Of a stretch of DNA of 64,000 nt, positions 19,301 to 27,727 are shown piece after piece (position 1 is the stretch's first letter; the number at the start of each line of letters is the position of its first letter). The translations under genes were made by a program, and so were the position numbers. The stretch spans positions 248,001 to 312,000 of the forward strand of contig JANQKC010000010.1 of NCBI GenBank assembly GCA_028281325.1, read 5' to 3'. The notes below the pieces were generated by a model. The model was not told the DNA's origin. It did not search any database and worked only from the letters and a program-made list of their open reading frames with translations. The DNA is from Alphaproteobacteria bacterium. GTDB taxonomy: Bacteria; Pseudomonadota; Alphaproteobacteria; UBA8366.

Positions 19301-19789
19301 CAGCATCAACTCGGCGGCGCTGCGTTCGTCCATTACCTGGAAATGCGGCGGGATGCCGGCCTCGATCGGGAAGCGGCCGAGCAGCGATTCGCAGAAACTG
19401 TGGATCGTCTGGATCTTCAAGCCACCGGGAACGTCGAGCACGCGCGCGAACAGCCGCCGGGCGGTCTCCAGTTCCGAATCGTCCGGCGTATCGCCGGTCA
19501 GCGCCGCGATCCGTTGCTGCAAGTCTTCGTCCGACGCGGTGGCCCACAGGCTCAAGCCGCGGTTGACGCGGTTGGCCATCTCCGCCGCCGCCGCCTTGGT
19601 GAAGGTCAGGCAGAGCAGCCGCTGCGGCGGCGTGCCCGACAGCAGCAACCGCAGCACCCGGTCGGTCAGCACCTTGGTCTTGCCGCTGCCCGCCGACGCG
19701 CCGACCCAGACGCTGGCCGCCGGGTCCGACGCCCGACGCTGCAGGCGATCCGGGTCGATCGCGACGACGGGTCCGGGCGTGCCGCTCAT
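16307..19789 (-). CDS. addA: double-strand break repair helicase-nuclease AddA
   Basis: A 1160-residue UvrD-like helicase with a C-terminal nuclease, the main subunit of the AddAB complex that processes broken DNA ends for RecA. Walker A is GASAGSGKTKVLTDR near residue 35; LCLTFTKAAAAEMANR (motif Ia) and LIDEAQDTN (motif II) follow, with VMTVHGAKGLQAPIV (motif V) and RLLYVAMTRAEDRL (motif VI) after them. The nuclease Asp-Lys pair is in VVLDYKTSRP near the end. The start is the ATG at 19789, overlapping the addB stop (ATGA); a longer frame upstream lies inside addB. Confidence 0.96.
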   Translation of the reverse strand: MSGTPGPVVAIDPDRLQRRASDPAASVWVGASAGSGKTKVLTDRVLRLLLSGTPPQRLLCLTFTKAAAAEMANRVNRGLSLWATASDEDLQQRIAALTGDTPDDSELETARRLFARVLDVPGGLKIQTIHSFCESLLGRFPIEAGIPPHFQVMDERSAAELMLAARDRVLASAVRDPSSKDALQTLTGHLHEDRFADLLRVLLMHRGRLRDVIGDGTTVDAAVAAVYDRLGVAPGTRVEDVIIDACRDDAFDGVALGRAAEALRGGTTKTDQPRGDAIRRWVEAAAVDRAAFFGAYTMQFLTQQEAPRKTLATKAVTEKNPGVADALSAEAARLAAVCQHRRSVVTAAATAALLTLGGAILHAFEQAKELRVELDYDDLIYKARDLLRTDSSGFAGWVLFKLDGGLDHILIDEAQDTNPEQWQVVAALADEFFAGLGAREEDRTIFAVGDVKQSIFSFQRAEPKAFRDYRDRFGTRAEDVAKQWRSVDLDISFRSAEPVLRAVDAVFAQPAAAAGVIDLGATLRHRAFRAGQAGLVELWPPVGPVETEETDWQPPVRRRELLAPDERLAQLIAAKLQAWIGSEFLPSHDRTVRAGDIMVLLRRRSGFMEALVRALKTVGVPVAGVDRMALTEQLAVMDLMALARFLLLPEDDLTLAVVLKGPFIGLDDDDLFRLCHDRGDATLWRQLSEMAENNARYGQARAWLAALLGKADFMPPFELLAGVLTGPAAVPDRSGWQCLLERLGPEAEDPVDEFMAQALAYERTHPPSLQGFLHWLDAGATEIKRDLEQSDRDEVRVMTVHGAKGLQAPIVIMPDTMAMPRMGEEVLWADGIPLWPPGRAYQTEECQALRDVARARAEEEYRRLLYVAMTRAEDRLFVCGWHGRQKPSDGCWYSLIEAGLAGLAESVVMDFAADIGDAGWVGDGLRIVSDQTVPGDAKDERTVGQVVVPVVEDWMRRPPPDEPAPPRPLAPSRPAVADPPTLSPIGAPAENRFKRGLIVHRLLQLLPDLPEGDRRDACAAFLARPGHALPSDAQKDLVDEVTAILETPDFADLFGPDSRAEVPLIGTVSGPDGPEVIAGQVDRLLVRSDEIVVLDYKTSRPPPELPENVAPAYLRQMAAYRAVLAEIWPNRPIRCGLLWTAVPRLMTLSDSLLDRVRVAT

Positions 19790-22700
19790 GATCCATTCCC
19801 CCGCCCGCCGGACCATTCGCGCAGCCGCGCCAGGTGATCGTATTCGGGAAACGGCAACGGCCATTCCGGCTCGGGCGTCGAGAGATAGGGCGTGTCCGGC
19901 CGGTCGAAAGCGTCGATCAGCCGGACCAGATTGTCGTAGACTCGCGCCGTCAGGTCCGGCACGTCGTCGGAAAATTCCTTGATCTGGCCCGCCGGCTCAC
20001 CGCCCGACAAACGCCAATACGCCAATCGGTCGACCGCGCCCGCCGCAACGCCCTCGAAGCCGCCCTGTTCGGCGATCGCCGCTTCGAGCGGGAGCTGCGG
20101 CGCGTAGCCGAATTGCAGTTGCCGTTCGCTCGGCGGCAGGCCGGTCTTGTAGTCGATGATCGCCAGGTGCCCGCCCGCCGACCGGTCGATCCGGTCCGCC
20201 TTGGCGGTGAGGGTGAACGGCCCGACCGCGCCGTCGATGGCGATCGACCCAGTGAGTTCGGTCCGGCTTTCCGCCAGACCGGCGCGGCGTTTCCGTTCGA
20301 CATCGATGAACCAGTCGGCGATACGCACGAAGCGCGGCCACCAGAAGGCGCGCACCGCCGGGCGCGCCAGCGTCGCCCCAAAGGCCCGTTCGCCCAGTGC
20401 GAGAAGCTGCGGCAGCGCATCGTCTGGCGGCCCGTCGGGATAGGCGCGGACGAAGGCGTCCAGCGCGTCATGGATGATGGTGCCCCGGTCGGCCGCGCCG
20501 GGGCTCGCCTCCAATGGATCGAGCGGGCGCAGACCCAGGATATGGCGGGCATAGATGCTGTAGGGGTCGCGCATCCAGGTTTCGACCCGCGTGACCGACA
20601 ACCGCCGCGGCCGCGCCTCGACCGGCGGGCGGGGTTCCGGGGCGTCGACCGGGCTGTGCCGATCGACCGCGACCAGCCCTTTTTCCAAACCGGGCCAATG
20701 GGTGTCGGGCACGAAGGCGTCGGTCAACCCGCAGCCTTCAAGTACGGTTTCGAGCCGCAGCAGCCAGCGCGACGGCACCGTTGGCGTGCCGTCGGATTTC
20801 TGGGCCCGGCTCAACACGACTTCCGGCGCGCAGAAGAGTTGCGCGAAGTCATGCGCCGCGAGGCCGATGCGGCGTTCCGGCAAGGGTAGGCCGAAGGCGT
20901 CGCGCATCGGACGGCTCATCCACGGGTCCGGCCCCGGGTCGGCCGGCCAGTTGCCCTCGTTCAACCCGCCGAGGATGATCAGGTCCGCATGCTGCAGCCG
21001 CGCTTCCAACGGCCCCCAGATGTTCAGCCGCGGATGCCGCCCATAGCGCGGCCGCACCACGTTGCCCAGCATCAACGCCTCGACCATTTCCGGATAGTGG
21101 TCCGGCGGCACCATCGGCAGCGCATCCGCCGCGTCGTGCAATCCGTTGACGAAGTCCGCCAGCGCTTCGCCCGCCTCCCCCTTCCAGAGCCGCGCCGGAC
21201 CCTGCGTCGCGTCATCCGCCGCTAGCGCCTCCGCGGCGCGGATATGCGCTTCCACGAGCCGTTGCAGGCTGCCTTCGGCCCCGTCGCGAAACGCCAGCAA
21301 CGGCGTCAAACATTCTTCGAGGCGGTCGAGCAGGCCCTCGATATCATCGGCGATTTCCGGCAACGGCCGGTCGGCGGCGTGCCGCGTTTTCGCTTCTTCC
21401 AAGGCGTCGCGGAGTCCACCAAGTCCCCGGTCCGGCGTCGGCCCCCGCAGCACCCAACGTTCCAACGCGCGAACGCACCGCCGCATTTCCGCCGGAGGCA
21501 TGCCCGCCGCCGCCAGCGGATGCTTACAGGCGGCCAGCGTGGCGACCGGGGCGAAATCCTGAAACACCATATCGGCGACCAGCCGCAGGAAGATACCCGG
21601 CGGCGTCTCGCTCAACGCCTGCCCCGCCGAATCGTCGATCACGACGCCCCATCGGCGCAAGGACGCCGCGACCCGGCGCGCCAAGCGGCGGTCGGCGGTG
21701 ACCAGGGCGGCGGTGCGCGCCGGCATCTCCAGGCTATGCCGCAGCATCAGGGCGATGACCTCGGCTTCCTCCTTGTCGCCGGGGGCCACGATCCGCCGCA
21801 CCGCCGGGAAGGAAGAGTCGTCCACGGGCCGTAAAGCCTCGGCGGCGGCGTCCCGTAGCGACGATAGATCGCGCCAGGCATCCGTCGTCTCGGCCGGTCG
21901 CAACGCCTCCGCGGCGAGCATCGCCCGAGCCGGCGCCACCGCATGCCGGAACCCATCACTCGGCCAATCCCGCACGGCGGCGCGGTCGAGTCCGAGCCGG
22001 TCGAGCAGTTTTGCCAATCCGAACTGCGGATGGGTCTGATCGGTTCCGATCGCCGCCCAGGTCGCATCGTCCGCTTCGTGGTCGAGGCCCGGCAGCACCA
22101 CGCGCCCTTGCGGTAACGCCGCGACGACCGCGAACAGATCGGCGGTCGCCGGGACGCTGCCGGTCGAGCCGGCGGCGATGACCGGGCCGGTCGGGGGTTG
22201 ATCCGCCCAGCGTGCCGCCAATCCTTCCAGCAGTCGGTTCCGCCGGTCCGCCGGGTCGAGCGCGCTTTCTTCCGCCAGGATATCCGGCCAATGCGCGGTC
22301 ACCGGTTTGAGGAATTCCAGCGTCCGTTCCCAATGCTGCGCGTATTCGCGCGGGGCAAGATCCGCCAATCCGTCGAAGGAAAGCCGTTCCGTCTGAACCT
22401 GATCGATCAGCCGCGCCAGTTCCTGCGCCAGCCGCACCGCGTGATCCGGCGTCATCCGGTCCGCCGTGGTGTCGTCGACTTCGTTCCAGCGCAGGATCAG
22501 CCGGGCAAGCAGCAACAGGCGGCGCTGCTCGGAGAGTGCTGGCGGCAGGTCTAGCGTCTCCAGCCCCGCCGCATCGGCCGGCGCGATGTCGTCCACATCC
22601 ACATCGCCGATCGGGCGCATCGCCGGCAGCACCAGCGATTGCCCGCCCGAGACCCGCAGGAAGGCTTCGCGCAGCGCGCGACAGGCCCGCCGGGTCGGCA

Positions 22701-22824
22701 GCAGGATCAGGTAATCGGCCAGCGCCAATGGCTCGCCGGCGCATTCATCCAAAATGCCCGCGGCAAGCGCATCGACAAAGGCCGCGCCAGGCGGAATGGT
22801 GTAGAGGCCGGAAGGGGCGCTCAT
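19786..22824 (-). CDS. addB: double-strand break repair protein AddB
   Basis: A 1012-residue partner of AddA. It has an inactivated helicase-like body and a C-terminal RecB-type nuclease whose motif is AIIDYKTGLPPSERQ at about residue 920. The AddB segment LLPTRRACRALREAFLR is near residue 45, LGGLNEGNWPADPGPDPWMSRPMR-like sequence (motif V region) near 600, and SVTRVETWMRDPYSIYARHILG near 760. I see no cysteine set for the iron-sulfur staple of Firmicutes AddB, as expected for alphaproteobacteria. The start is the ATG at 22824, which overlaps the upstream murU stop; the longer open frame beyond is not coding. Confidence 0.94.
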   Translation of the reverse strand: MSAPSGLYTIPPGAAFVDALAAGILDECAGEPLALADYLILLPTRRACRALREAFLRVSGGQSLVLPAMRPIGDVDVDDIAPADAAGLETLDLPPALSEQRRLLLLARLILRWNEVDDTTADRMTPDHAVRLAQELARLIDQVQTERLSFDGLADLAPREYAQHWERTLEFLKPVTAHWPDILAEESALDPADRRNRLLEGLAARWADQPPTGPVIAAGSTGSVPATADLFAVVAALPQGRVVLPGLDHEADDATWAAIGTDQTHPQFGLAKLLDRLGLDRAAVRDWPSDGFRHAVAPARAMLAAEALRPAETTDAWRDLSSLRDAAAEALRPVDDSSFPAVRRIVAPGDKEEAEVIALMLRHSLEMPARTAALVTADRRLARRVAASLRRWGVVIDDSAGQALSETPPGIFLRLVADMVFQDFAPVATLAACKHPLAAAGMPPAEMRRCVRALERWVLRGPTPDRGLGGLRDALEEAKTRHAADRPLPEIADDIEGLLDRLEECLTPLLAFRDGAEGSLQRLVEAHIRAAEALAADDATQGPARLWKGEAGEALADFVNGLHDAADALPMVPPDHYPEMVEALMLGNVVRPRYGRHPRLNIWGPLEARLQHADLIILGGLNEGNWPADPGPDPWMSRPMRDAFGLPLPERRIGLAAHDFAQLFCAPEVVLSRAQKSDGTPTVPSRWLLRLETVLEGCGLTDAFVPDTHWPGLEKGLVAVDRHSPVDAPEPRPPVEARPRRLSVTRVETWMRDPYSIYARHILGLRPLDPLEASPGAADRGTIIHDALDAFVRAYPDGPPDDALPQLLALGERAFGATLARPAVRAFWWPRFVRIADWFIDVERKRRAGLAESRTELTGSIAIDGAVGPFTLTAKADRIDRSAGGHLAIIDYKTGLPPSERQLQFGYAPQLPLEAAIAEQGGFEGVAAGAVDRLAYWRLSGGEPAGQIKEFSDDVPDLTARVYDNLVRLIDAFDRPDTPYLSTPEPEWPLPFPEYDHLARLREWSGGRGNGS

Positions 22825-23546
22825 TCCCCCGAGTCCGCGAGAGCCGCGAACGCGGCCTCGGTCGCCGCCAGATCCTCGGGCGTGCCCACATGGAACCAGT
22901 CGGAGTCGTGCTCCAGGCCGTGCAGGCGACCCGCCGCCTCCGCGCGGTCGTACAGTAGGTTCAGCGAGAAGGGGCCGTCCGGGATGTCGTGAAAAATTCT
23001 CGGATGGAGAATCTGAACGCCGGCGAAGAGATGCGCCGCCGTCTCTTCCGGACCGCGCCGGCGCAAGATGCCGCCCGCCGCCACGTGATAGTCGCCCGCC
23101 CCGTGATAGCCCATCGCCCGCTCGACCGGCTGTACCAGCAGCAACACGTCCATCCGCGCCGCGTCCCACGCCGCCGCGAGCCGGTCCAGCGCCGGCACCG
23201 CGCCGTCGCGCCACACCGCATCGCTGTTGACTACGTAGAACGGGTCGCCGCCGAAATGCGGTAACGCCCGTGCGACGCCGCCACCGGTCTCGAGGCGTTC
23301 AACCTCCGGCGACAGGACGATATCGGTCTGGCCGCGCAAATGGTTTTCGATCATATCCGCCAGGTAATGCGTGTTCACCACCGTGCGGGTGACCCCGGCA
23401 TCCCGCAAACGATCGAGCGCGCGGTCGAGCAACGTTCGGCGACGCAGCACGACGAGCGGCTTGGGCCGTTCCAAGGTCAACGGTCGCATCCGCATGCCGA
23501 GCCCGGCGGCCAGTACCATGGCGGTGGAAACAGGAGCCGGCGCCAT
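22821..23546 (-). CDS. murU: N-acetylmuramate alpha-1-phosphate uridylyltransferase (MurU-like)
   Basis: A 241-residue sugar-nucleotide transferase. The nucleotide-binding motif MVLAAGLGMRMRPLTLERPKPLV is at the N-terminus (signature Gly-X-Gly-X-Arg and Lys-Pro), VVNTHYLADMI near residue 58, NSDAVW near 105 and the closing DSDWFHVGTPEDL near 220. It is next to an AmgK-like kinase, and the pair matches the Pseudomonas anhydro-MurNAc salvage route that makes UDP-MurNAc without de novo synthesis. Its ATG overlaps the kinase stop by one base (TGATG). General nucleotidyltransferases look alike, so the specificity rests on this pairing. Confidence 0.85.
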   Translation of the reverse strand: MAPAPVSTAMVLAAGLGMRMRPLTLERPKPLVVLRRRTLLDRALDRLRDAGVTRTVVNTHYLADMIENHLRGQTDIVLSPEVERLETGGGVARALPHFGGDPFYVVNSDAVWRDGAVPALDRLAAAWDAARMDVLLLVQPVERAMGYHGAGDYHVAAGGILRRRGPEETAAHLFAGVQILHPRIFHDIPDGPFSLNLLYDRAEAAGRLHGLEHDSDWFHVGTPEDLAATEAAFAALADSGE

Positions 23547-24553
23547 CAGCCGTCCCCCCGTGGCGCGGGGGTGCGGCGCACCGGCGGCGGCAACGCGTCG
23601 TCGAACCACGCCTTCAGCGCCGTCAGCGCGGGATGGCCCAAATCGCCTTCGAGCCAACGCCAGACCCGCGGGATGTGTTCCAGATAGACCGGCTTGCCGT
23701 CGCGCCGGTCGAGCCGGGTGAAGATGCCGAGGATCTTGGCGCTACGCTGCGCCGCGAGCACCGCATAGGACGCCTCGACCGCCGCCCGATCGAGCGACGG
23801 AAAGGCCGCGCAATACCGATCCATCAACCGCGACGCGAGATCCGCCGGAACGTCGCGCCGGGCATCCTCGAACAGCGAGGCGAGATCGTAAGTCACCGGG
23901 CCGATCACCGCGTCCTGGAAGTCCAACAGGCCGCAGGCACGCACGTCCGGCCGGTCGTCCAGCAGCATCAGATTGTCCACATGAAAATCGCGCAGCACGA
24001 GGCTCGACGGCACCGCGCGCGCGACGGCAAACGCCAGCCGCCAAAGATCGAGATACGCGTCCCGCGCCGTCGCCGGGACCGTCGACCCGGTCACCGCCGG
24101 CAAATACCAATCCGTCAGCAGCGCGGCTTCGTCGAGCAGGCGGGCATCGTCATAATTGGGAAGATCGGCGGCAACGGGATCGAATCGTCGATGCAATTCG
24201 ATCAGGACGTCGACGGCGAGCGTGTAGAGCGCTTCTTCGTCGCCGCCGTCCGCCAGGACGCGCGTGTAGGTCCTGTCGCCGAGATCCTCGAGCAGCAGCA
24301 ATCCGCTCTCCACGTCGCGCGCGCGGATTTCCGGCGCGCTGAAGCCAAGGCCCTGCAGTATTTCGGCAACCGCAACGAAAGGCCGCACGTCTTCCTGGGG
24401 CGGCGGCGCATCCATCAGCACCGCGCGCTCCTCCCCGCGGGTCAGCCGTTCATACCGGCGGAAGGATGCGTCGTCCGCCAGCGGTCCACGGGCGCCGTCG
24501 TCCCAGCCATTGGACGCGAGGAATCGCTCGATCAGCGCCGCGCGGTCAGTCAT
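23546..24553 (-). CDS. amgK: anomeric MurNAc/GlcNAc kinase (AmgK-like)
   Basis: A 335-residue aminoglycoside-phosphotransferase-fold kinase. The catalytic loop is LRDFHVDNLMLL at about residue 203 (Asp of RDFH and the Asn), and the metal-binding LLDFQDAVIGPVTYDL follows about 25 residues later. N-terminal ASFRRYERL forms the glycine-poor nucleotide loop. In Pseudomonas AmgK phosphorylates MurNAc at C1 to feed MurU; here murU is directly downstream. The first 8 bases overlap the end of tsaE. The start is the ATG at 24553, the first in frame before the conserved region. Confidence 0.85.
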   Translation of the reverse strand: MTDRAALIERFLASNGWDDGARGPLADDASFRRYERLTRGEERAVLMDAPPPQEDVRPFVAVAEILQGLGFSAPEIRARDVESGLLLLEDLGDRTYTRVLADGGDEEALYTLAVDVLIELHRRFDPVAADLPNYDDARLLDEAALLTDWYLPAVTGSTVPATARDAYLDLWRLAFAVARAVPSSLVLRDFHVDNLMLLDDRPDVRACGLLDFQDAVIGPVTYDLASLFEDARRDVPADLASRLMDRYCAAFPSLDRAAVEASYAVLAAQRSAKILGIFTRLDRRDGKPVYLEHIPRVWRWLEGDLGHPALTALKAWFDDALPPPVRRTPAPRGDG

Positions 24554-25058
24554 CGCGCGCCGCCTCGAACGCTTGGCCGAGGGCGTCGAGCCGGTCGCGC
24601 CAGAACGGCCCTCCCCGCAGACGCAGGCATCGTATCTCCGGGTCGCCGTCCTCCACCGTGAACTCCACATCGAGCCGGTTCGCCGGCAAAAGCGCGCCGA
24701 GCCGGTCGGGCCATTCGATCAGGGAAATGCCCTCGGCGAAGGCGTCTTCGATGCCCAGCTCCCAGGCCTCCTCCGTCTCCTCGATACGATAGAGATCGAA
24801 ATGATGGATCGGCGCGGGGGCCGCGGGATAGATCTGCACCAGGGTGAAGGTCGGGCTCGGCACCTCCTCGTCAGTGTCGGCGAGCGCCCGGACGAAGCCG
24901 CGCGCGAACACTGTCTTGCCGCTGCCGAGCGCGCCCGACAACGCGATCACGTCGCCCGCCGCGCAGACGCGCGCCAGAGCGGCGGCAATCGCGGTCGTGC
25001 CCGTTTCGCCACGGGCCGTCAGGTCGATCGATACTGCTGTGTCGGCACCATCCGGCAT
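24546..25058 (-). CDS. tsaE: tRNA threonylcarbamoyladenosine ATPase TsaE
   Basis: A 170-residue P-loop protein needed for the t6A37 modification of ANN-decoding tRNAs, acting with TsaB and TsaD. The Walker A is SGALGSGKTVFARGF at about residue 43; SPTFTLVQIY and HHFDLYRIE follow, and IEWPDRLGALLPANRL closes the domain, all in family order. I start it at the ATG at 25058, as the frame further upstream is an Arg/Ser-rich stretch without similarity. It heads the tsaE-amgK-murU-addB-addA run, all overlapping. Confidence 0.93.
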   Translation of the reverse strand: MPDGADTAVSIDLTARGETGTTAIAAALARVCAAGDVIALSGALGSGKTVFARGFVRALADTDEEVPSPTFTLVQIYPAAPAPIHHFDLYRIEETEEAWELGIEDAFAEGISLIEWPDRLGALLPANRLDVEFTVEDGDPEIRCLRLRGGPFWRDRLDALGQAFEAARDD

Positions 25059-25143
25059 GCCGCCATATGTACCACTGCGGCAGCCGGAAACGGAAGCGGC
25101 CAGCGCGGTCGGTCCCCGCCGCGCCGCCGTTTCCAAATCCGCG

Positions 25144-26439
25144 TCAGTAGCGGTAATGCTCGGGCTTGAACGGCCCGGCCGCGTTCAGGCCGAGATAGCT
25201 TGCTTGCTCTTCGGTCATCTGCGTCAGTTTCACGCCGAGCTTTTCCAGATGCAGCATGGCGACTTTTTCGTCCAGCTTCTTGGGCAGGACATAGACTTTC
25301 TTGTCGTAATTGTCGGCGTTTTTCCACAACTCGATCTGCGCCAGAACCTGGTTGGTGAAGGACGCCGACATCACGAAACTGGGATGCCCGGTCGCACAGC
25401 CGAGATTGACCAGGCGGCCTTCCGCCAAAACGATCAGGCGCTTGCCGTCCGGGAATTCGACCTCGTCGACCTGCTCCTTGACGTTGTCCCATTTGTAGTT
25501 GCGCAGGGCTTCGATCTGAATCTCCGAATCGAAATGCCCGATGTTGCAGACAATCGCCCGGTCCTTCATCTCGCGCATATGGTCGAGCGTGATCACGTCG
25601 ATATTGCCGGTCGTGGTCACGAAGATGTCGCCCGTGGAGGCGGCGTCTTCCATGGTCGTGACTTCGTAACCTTCCATCGACGCCTGCAGCGCGCAGATCG
25701 GATCGATCTCGGTGACCAGCACCCGCGCCCCCTGGTTACGCAGACTGGCGGCCGAGCCCTTGCCGACATCGCCGTACCCGCAGATCACGGCGGTCTTGCC
25801 GGCGACCATAACGTCGGTCGCCCGCTTGATGCCGTCGACCAGGCTTTCGCGGCAGCCGTAGAGGTTATCGAACTTGGACTTCGTGACCGAGTCGTTCACG
25901 TTGATGGCGGGAACGGCGAGGGAGCCCTTCTTCTCCATCTCATACAGCCGGTGCACGCCGGTGGTCGTCTCTTCCGACAGGCCGCGCACGTCTTTCAACA
26001 GCTCAGGATACTTGTCGTGCATCAGCACGGTCAGGTCGCCGCCATCGTCGAGGATCAGGTTCGGACGCCAACCGTCCGGGCCTTCGATGGTCTGTTCGAT
26101 GCACCACCAGAATTCGTCCTCGGACATGCCCTTCCAGGCGAAGACCGGCACCCCGGTCGCGGCAATCGCCGCGGCGGCGTGATCCTGGGTCGAGAAGATA
26201 TTGCAGGAGGACCAGCGCACTTCCGCGCCGAGCGCCGTCAGGGTCTCGATCAGGACCGCGGTCTGGATGGTCATGTGCAGGCAACCGGCGATCCGCGCGC
26301 CCTCGAGCGGCTTGGACTTGCCGTACTCGTCGCGCAGCGCCATCAGGCCCGGCATTTCCGTTTCGGCGATGGCGATTTCCTTGCGGCCCCAATCGGCGCC
26401 GCTCATGTCGGCAACTTTGTAATCTTCTGCGGCAGTCAT
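25144..26439 (-). CDS. ahcY: adenosylhomocysteinase
   Basis: A 431-residue NAD-dependent enzyme that splits S-adenosylhomocysteine to adenosine and homocysteine, clearing the product of methylation. [21 protein letters not shown] is near the N-terminus, [12 protein letters not shown] at about 86, the NAD fold [10 protein letters not shown] near 224, and the C-terminus is the typical [10 protein letters not shown]. An AGGAAGAG site precedes the ATG. A GC-rich hairpin (arms 26503-26508 and 26515-26520) lies in the 167-bp leader, but I find no SAH-riboswitch consensus. Confidence 0.98.
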   Translation of the reverse strand: MTAAEDYKVADMSGADWGRKEIAIAETEMPGLMALRDEYGKSKPLEGARIAGCLHMTIQTAVLIETLTALGAEVRWSSCNIFSTQDHAAAAIAATGVPVFAWKGMSEDEFWWCIEQTIEGPDGWRPNLILDDGGDLTVLMHDKYPELLKDVRGLSEETTTGVHRLYEMEKKGSLAVPAINVNDSVTKSKFDNLYGCRESLVDGIKRATDVMVAGKTAVICGYGDVGKGSAASLRNQGARVLVTEIDPICALQASMEGYEVTTMEDAASTGDIFVTTTGNIDVITLDHMREMKDRAIVCNIGHFDSEIQIEALRNYKWDNVKEQVDEVEFPDGKRLIVLAEGRLVNLGCATGHPSFVMSASFTNQVLAQIELWKNADNYDKKVYVLPKKLDEKVAMLHLEKLGVKLTQMTEEQASYLGLNAAGPFKPEHYRY

Positions 26440-26606
26440 TTTCTCTTCCTATTATGTGTCGCGCCGGCGGCGGATGGTCCGGAAGACTCCGCGCCGCGGC
26501 GACCGCCCTCGGGTGGGCGGCGGTATAGCAGCGCCCGTGGGAAGCGGCAAGGCGGGATCGGTCCCTCCGAAAGGTAAGCTCGGCCCGGGGTTAAAAAAGG
26601 TTCTTC

Positions 26607-26891
26607 TTAGCGCTCAATGGTTACAACGGGGTAAAAGGCGACGTGATCCGCAATTTTCGCCGCCGCGGATTTCGGCGCGCGGTAGATCCAGGCCGCGTTT
26701 TCAGCAACTTCCCCTTCTACTTCAAGGGTGTAGTAGTTGGCCGTGCCCTTCCAGGGACAAACGGTCGTGTGCTCGGTCGGCCGATAGAAATCGGATTTCA
26801 GGCTATCGGGCGGAAAATAGACCGTACCCTCCACTTCTTCGACGGAATCGCTTTCCGCGATGACCGTGCCGTTAAAGACTGCTTTAGGCAT
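26607..26891 (-). CDS. DUF427 domain protein
   Basis: A 94-residue protein. The family pattern is clear: KAVFNGTVIAESDS, then VYFPPDSL, then TVCPWKGTANYYTL, then AAWIYRAP and HVAFYP at the end. DUF427 proteins are single-domain beta-rich proteins of unknown function. The start is the ATG at 26891; an upstream in-frame ATG at 26963 would overlap the HPr stop and adds no conserved sequence. It sits between ptsH and ahcY. Confidence 0.88.
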   Translation of the reverse strand: MPKAVFNGTVIAESDSVEEVEGTVYFPPDSLKSDFYRPTEHTTVCPWKGTANYYTLEVEGEVAENAAWIYRAPKSAAAKIADHVAFYPVVTIER

Positions 26892-26965
26892 GATTCGTCC
26901 CGTGGTTGCCGCACCCTGGACAATATGGCGCGCCGACCCGCTAAAACCAGGGCCTGCCGCCAAAG

Positions 26966-27235
26966 CTAATCGGTCTCGTTAAAACCGCTTCGAACCAGGC
27001 CGGACAGCGCGTCGAGCACGCGGTCCGCATCCGGCCCGTCGGCCTGCACCGAGATGACGCAACCGGTCGAGGCGGCCAGCATCATCAGGCCCATGATCGA
27101 CGTGCCGGAAACGCTTTGACCATCCTTCGAGACGGTGACGGCGGCCTCGAACTGGCCCACCAGGTCAACGAACTTGGCGGCCGCGCGCGCATGCAGGCCC
27201 CGCCGATTGACGATCTCAAGATCGCATTGCGCCAT
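26966..27235 (-). CDS. ptsH: HPr-family phosphocarrier protein
   Basis: An 89-residue HPr. The phosphorylated histidine is H15 in RRGLHARAAAKFV, and the regulatory serine is S46 in SGTSIMGLMML, the site used by HprK. It lies 9 bases after the EIIA gene and in the same run as hprK. With no sugar permease nearby, it belongs to the regulatory PTS of alphaproteobacteria, in which phosphate flow reports carbon and nitrogen state. Confidence 0.95.
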   Translation of the reverse strand: MAQCDLEIVNRRGLHARAAAKFVDLVGQFEAAVTVSKDGQSVSGTSIMGLMMLAASTGCVISVQADGPDADRVLDALSGLVRSGFNETD

Positions 27236-27244
27236 AATTTCCGC

Positions 27245-27655
27245 CTAGCCGCCGGTCTGTTCCGCCAGCAGGTTCGACGCGACATTGATGTATTTGCGGC
27301 CGGCTTCCTGCGCGCTGGCCACCGCGTCCGCCAAGGAATGCGTCTTACGGATCGACACAAGCCGAATCAGCATCGGAAGATTGACGCCGGCCACCACTTC
27401 CACATTCGCCTGCCCCAGCACCGACAGCGCCAGATTCGACGGGGTGCCACCGAACATGTCGGTCAGCACCGCGACGCCATCGCCATCGTCCATTTTCGAA
27501 ACACAGGCCAGGATATCCTGGCGGCGCGCCTCCATATCATCGTCCGGCCCGATACACACACAGCACACGTTCTGTTGCGGTCCGACGATATGCTCCAAGG
27601 CGCCGACGAATTCTTCGGCCAGCCGGCCGTGGCTTACCACAACGATACCGATCAT
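27245..27655 (-). CDS. PTS system mannose-type EIIA component
   Basis: A 136-residue EIIA-Man domain. The predicted phospho-histidine is H9 in IVVVSHGRLAEEF. The motif LTDMFGGTPSNLA is at about residues 64-76, as in ManX-type proteins. It takes phosphate from HPr (the next gene). Alphaproteobacteria keep this EIIA without EIIB, EIIC or EIID, so it is a regulator rather than a transporter; the targets are not visible here. Confidence 0.94.
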   Translation of the reverse strand: MIGIVVVSHGRLAEEFVGALEHIVGPQQNVCCVCIGPDDDMEARRQDILACVSKMDDGDGVAVLTDMFGGTPSNLALSVLGQANVEVVAGVNLPMLIRLVSIRKTHSLADAVASAQEAGRKYINVASNLLAEQTGG

Positions 27656-27727
27656 TTTCGCGTATCCACCAAACGGTTCACTCTATTGCCCTCATCCGTT
27701 CCCGCGCCTGTCATCGCCTACTCTTCA

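Noticed and set aside
17135-19837. A 900-codon open frame on the plus strand opposite addA
   Set aside because: Its translation is Arg/His/Gln-rich and mirrors the helicase codons; addA has all helicase motifs on the other strand.
26440-26606. SAH riboswitch upstream of ahcY
   Set aside because: I searched the leader by eye for the conserved GAGGAGCGCTGC and GGCTCG elements and did not find them; only a GC-rich hairpin is present.
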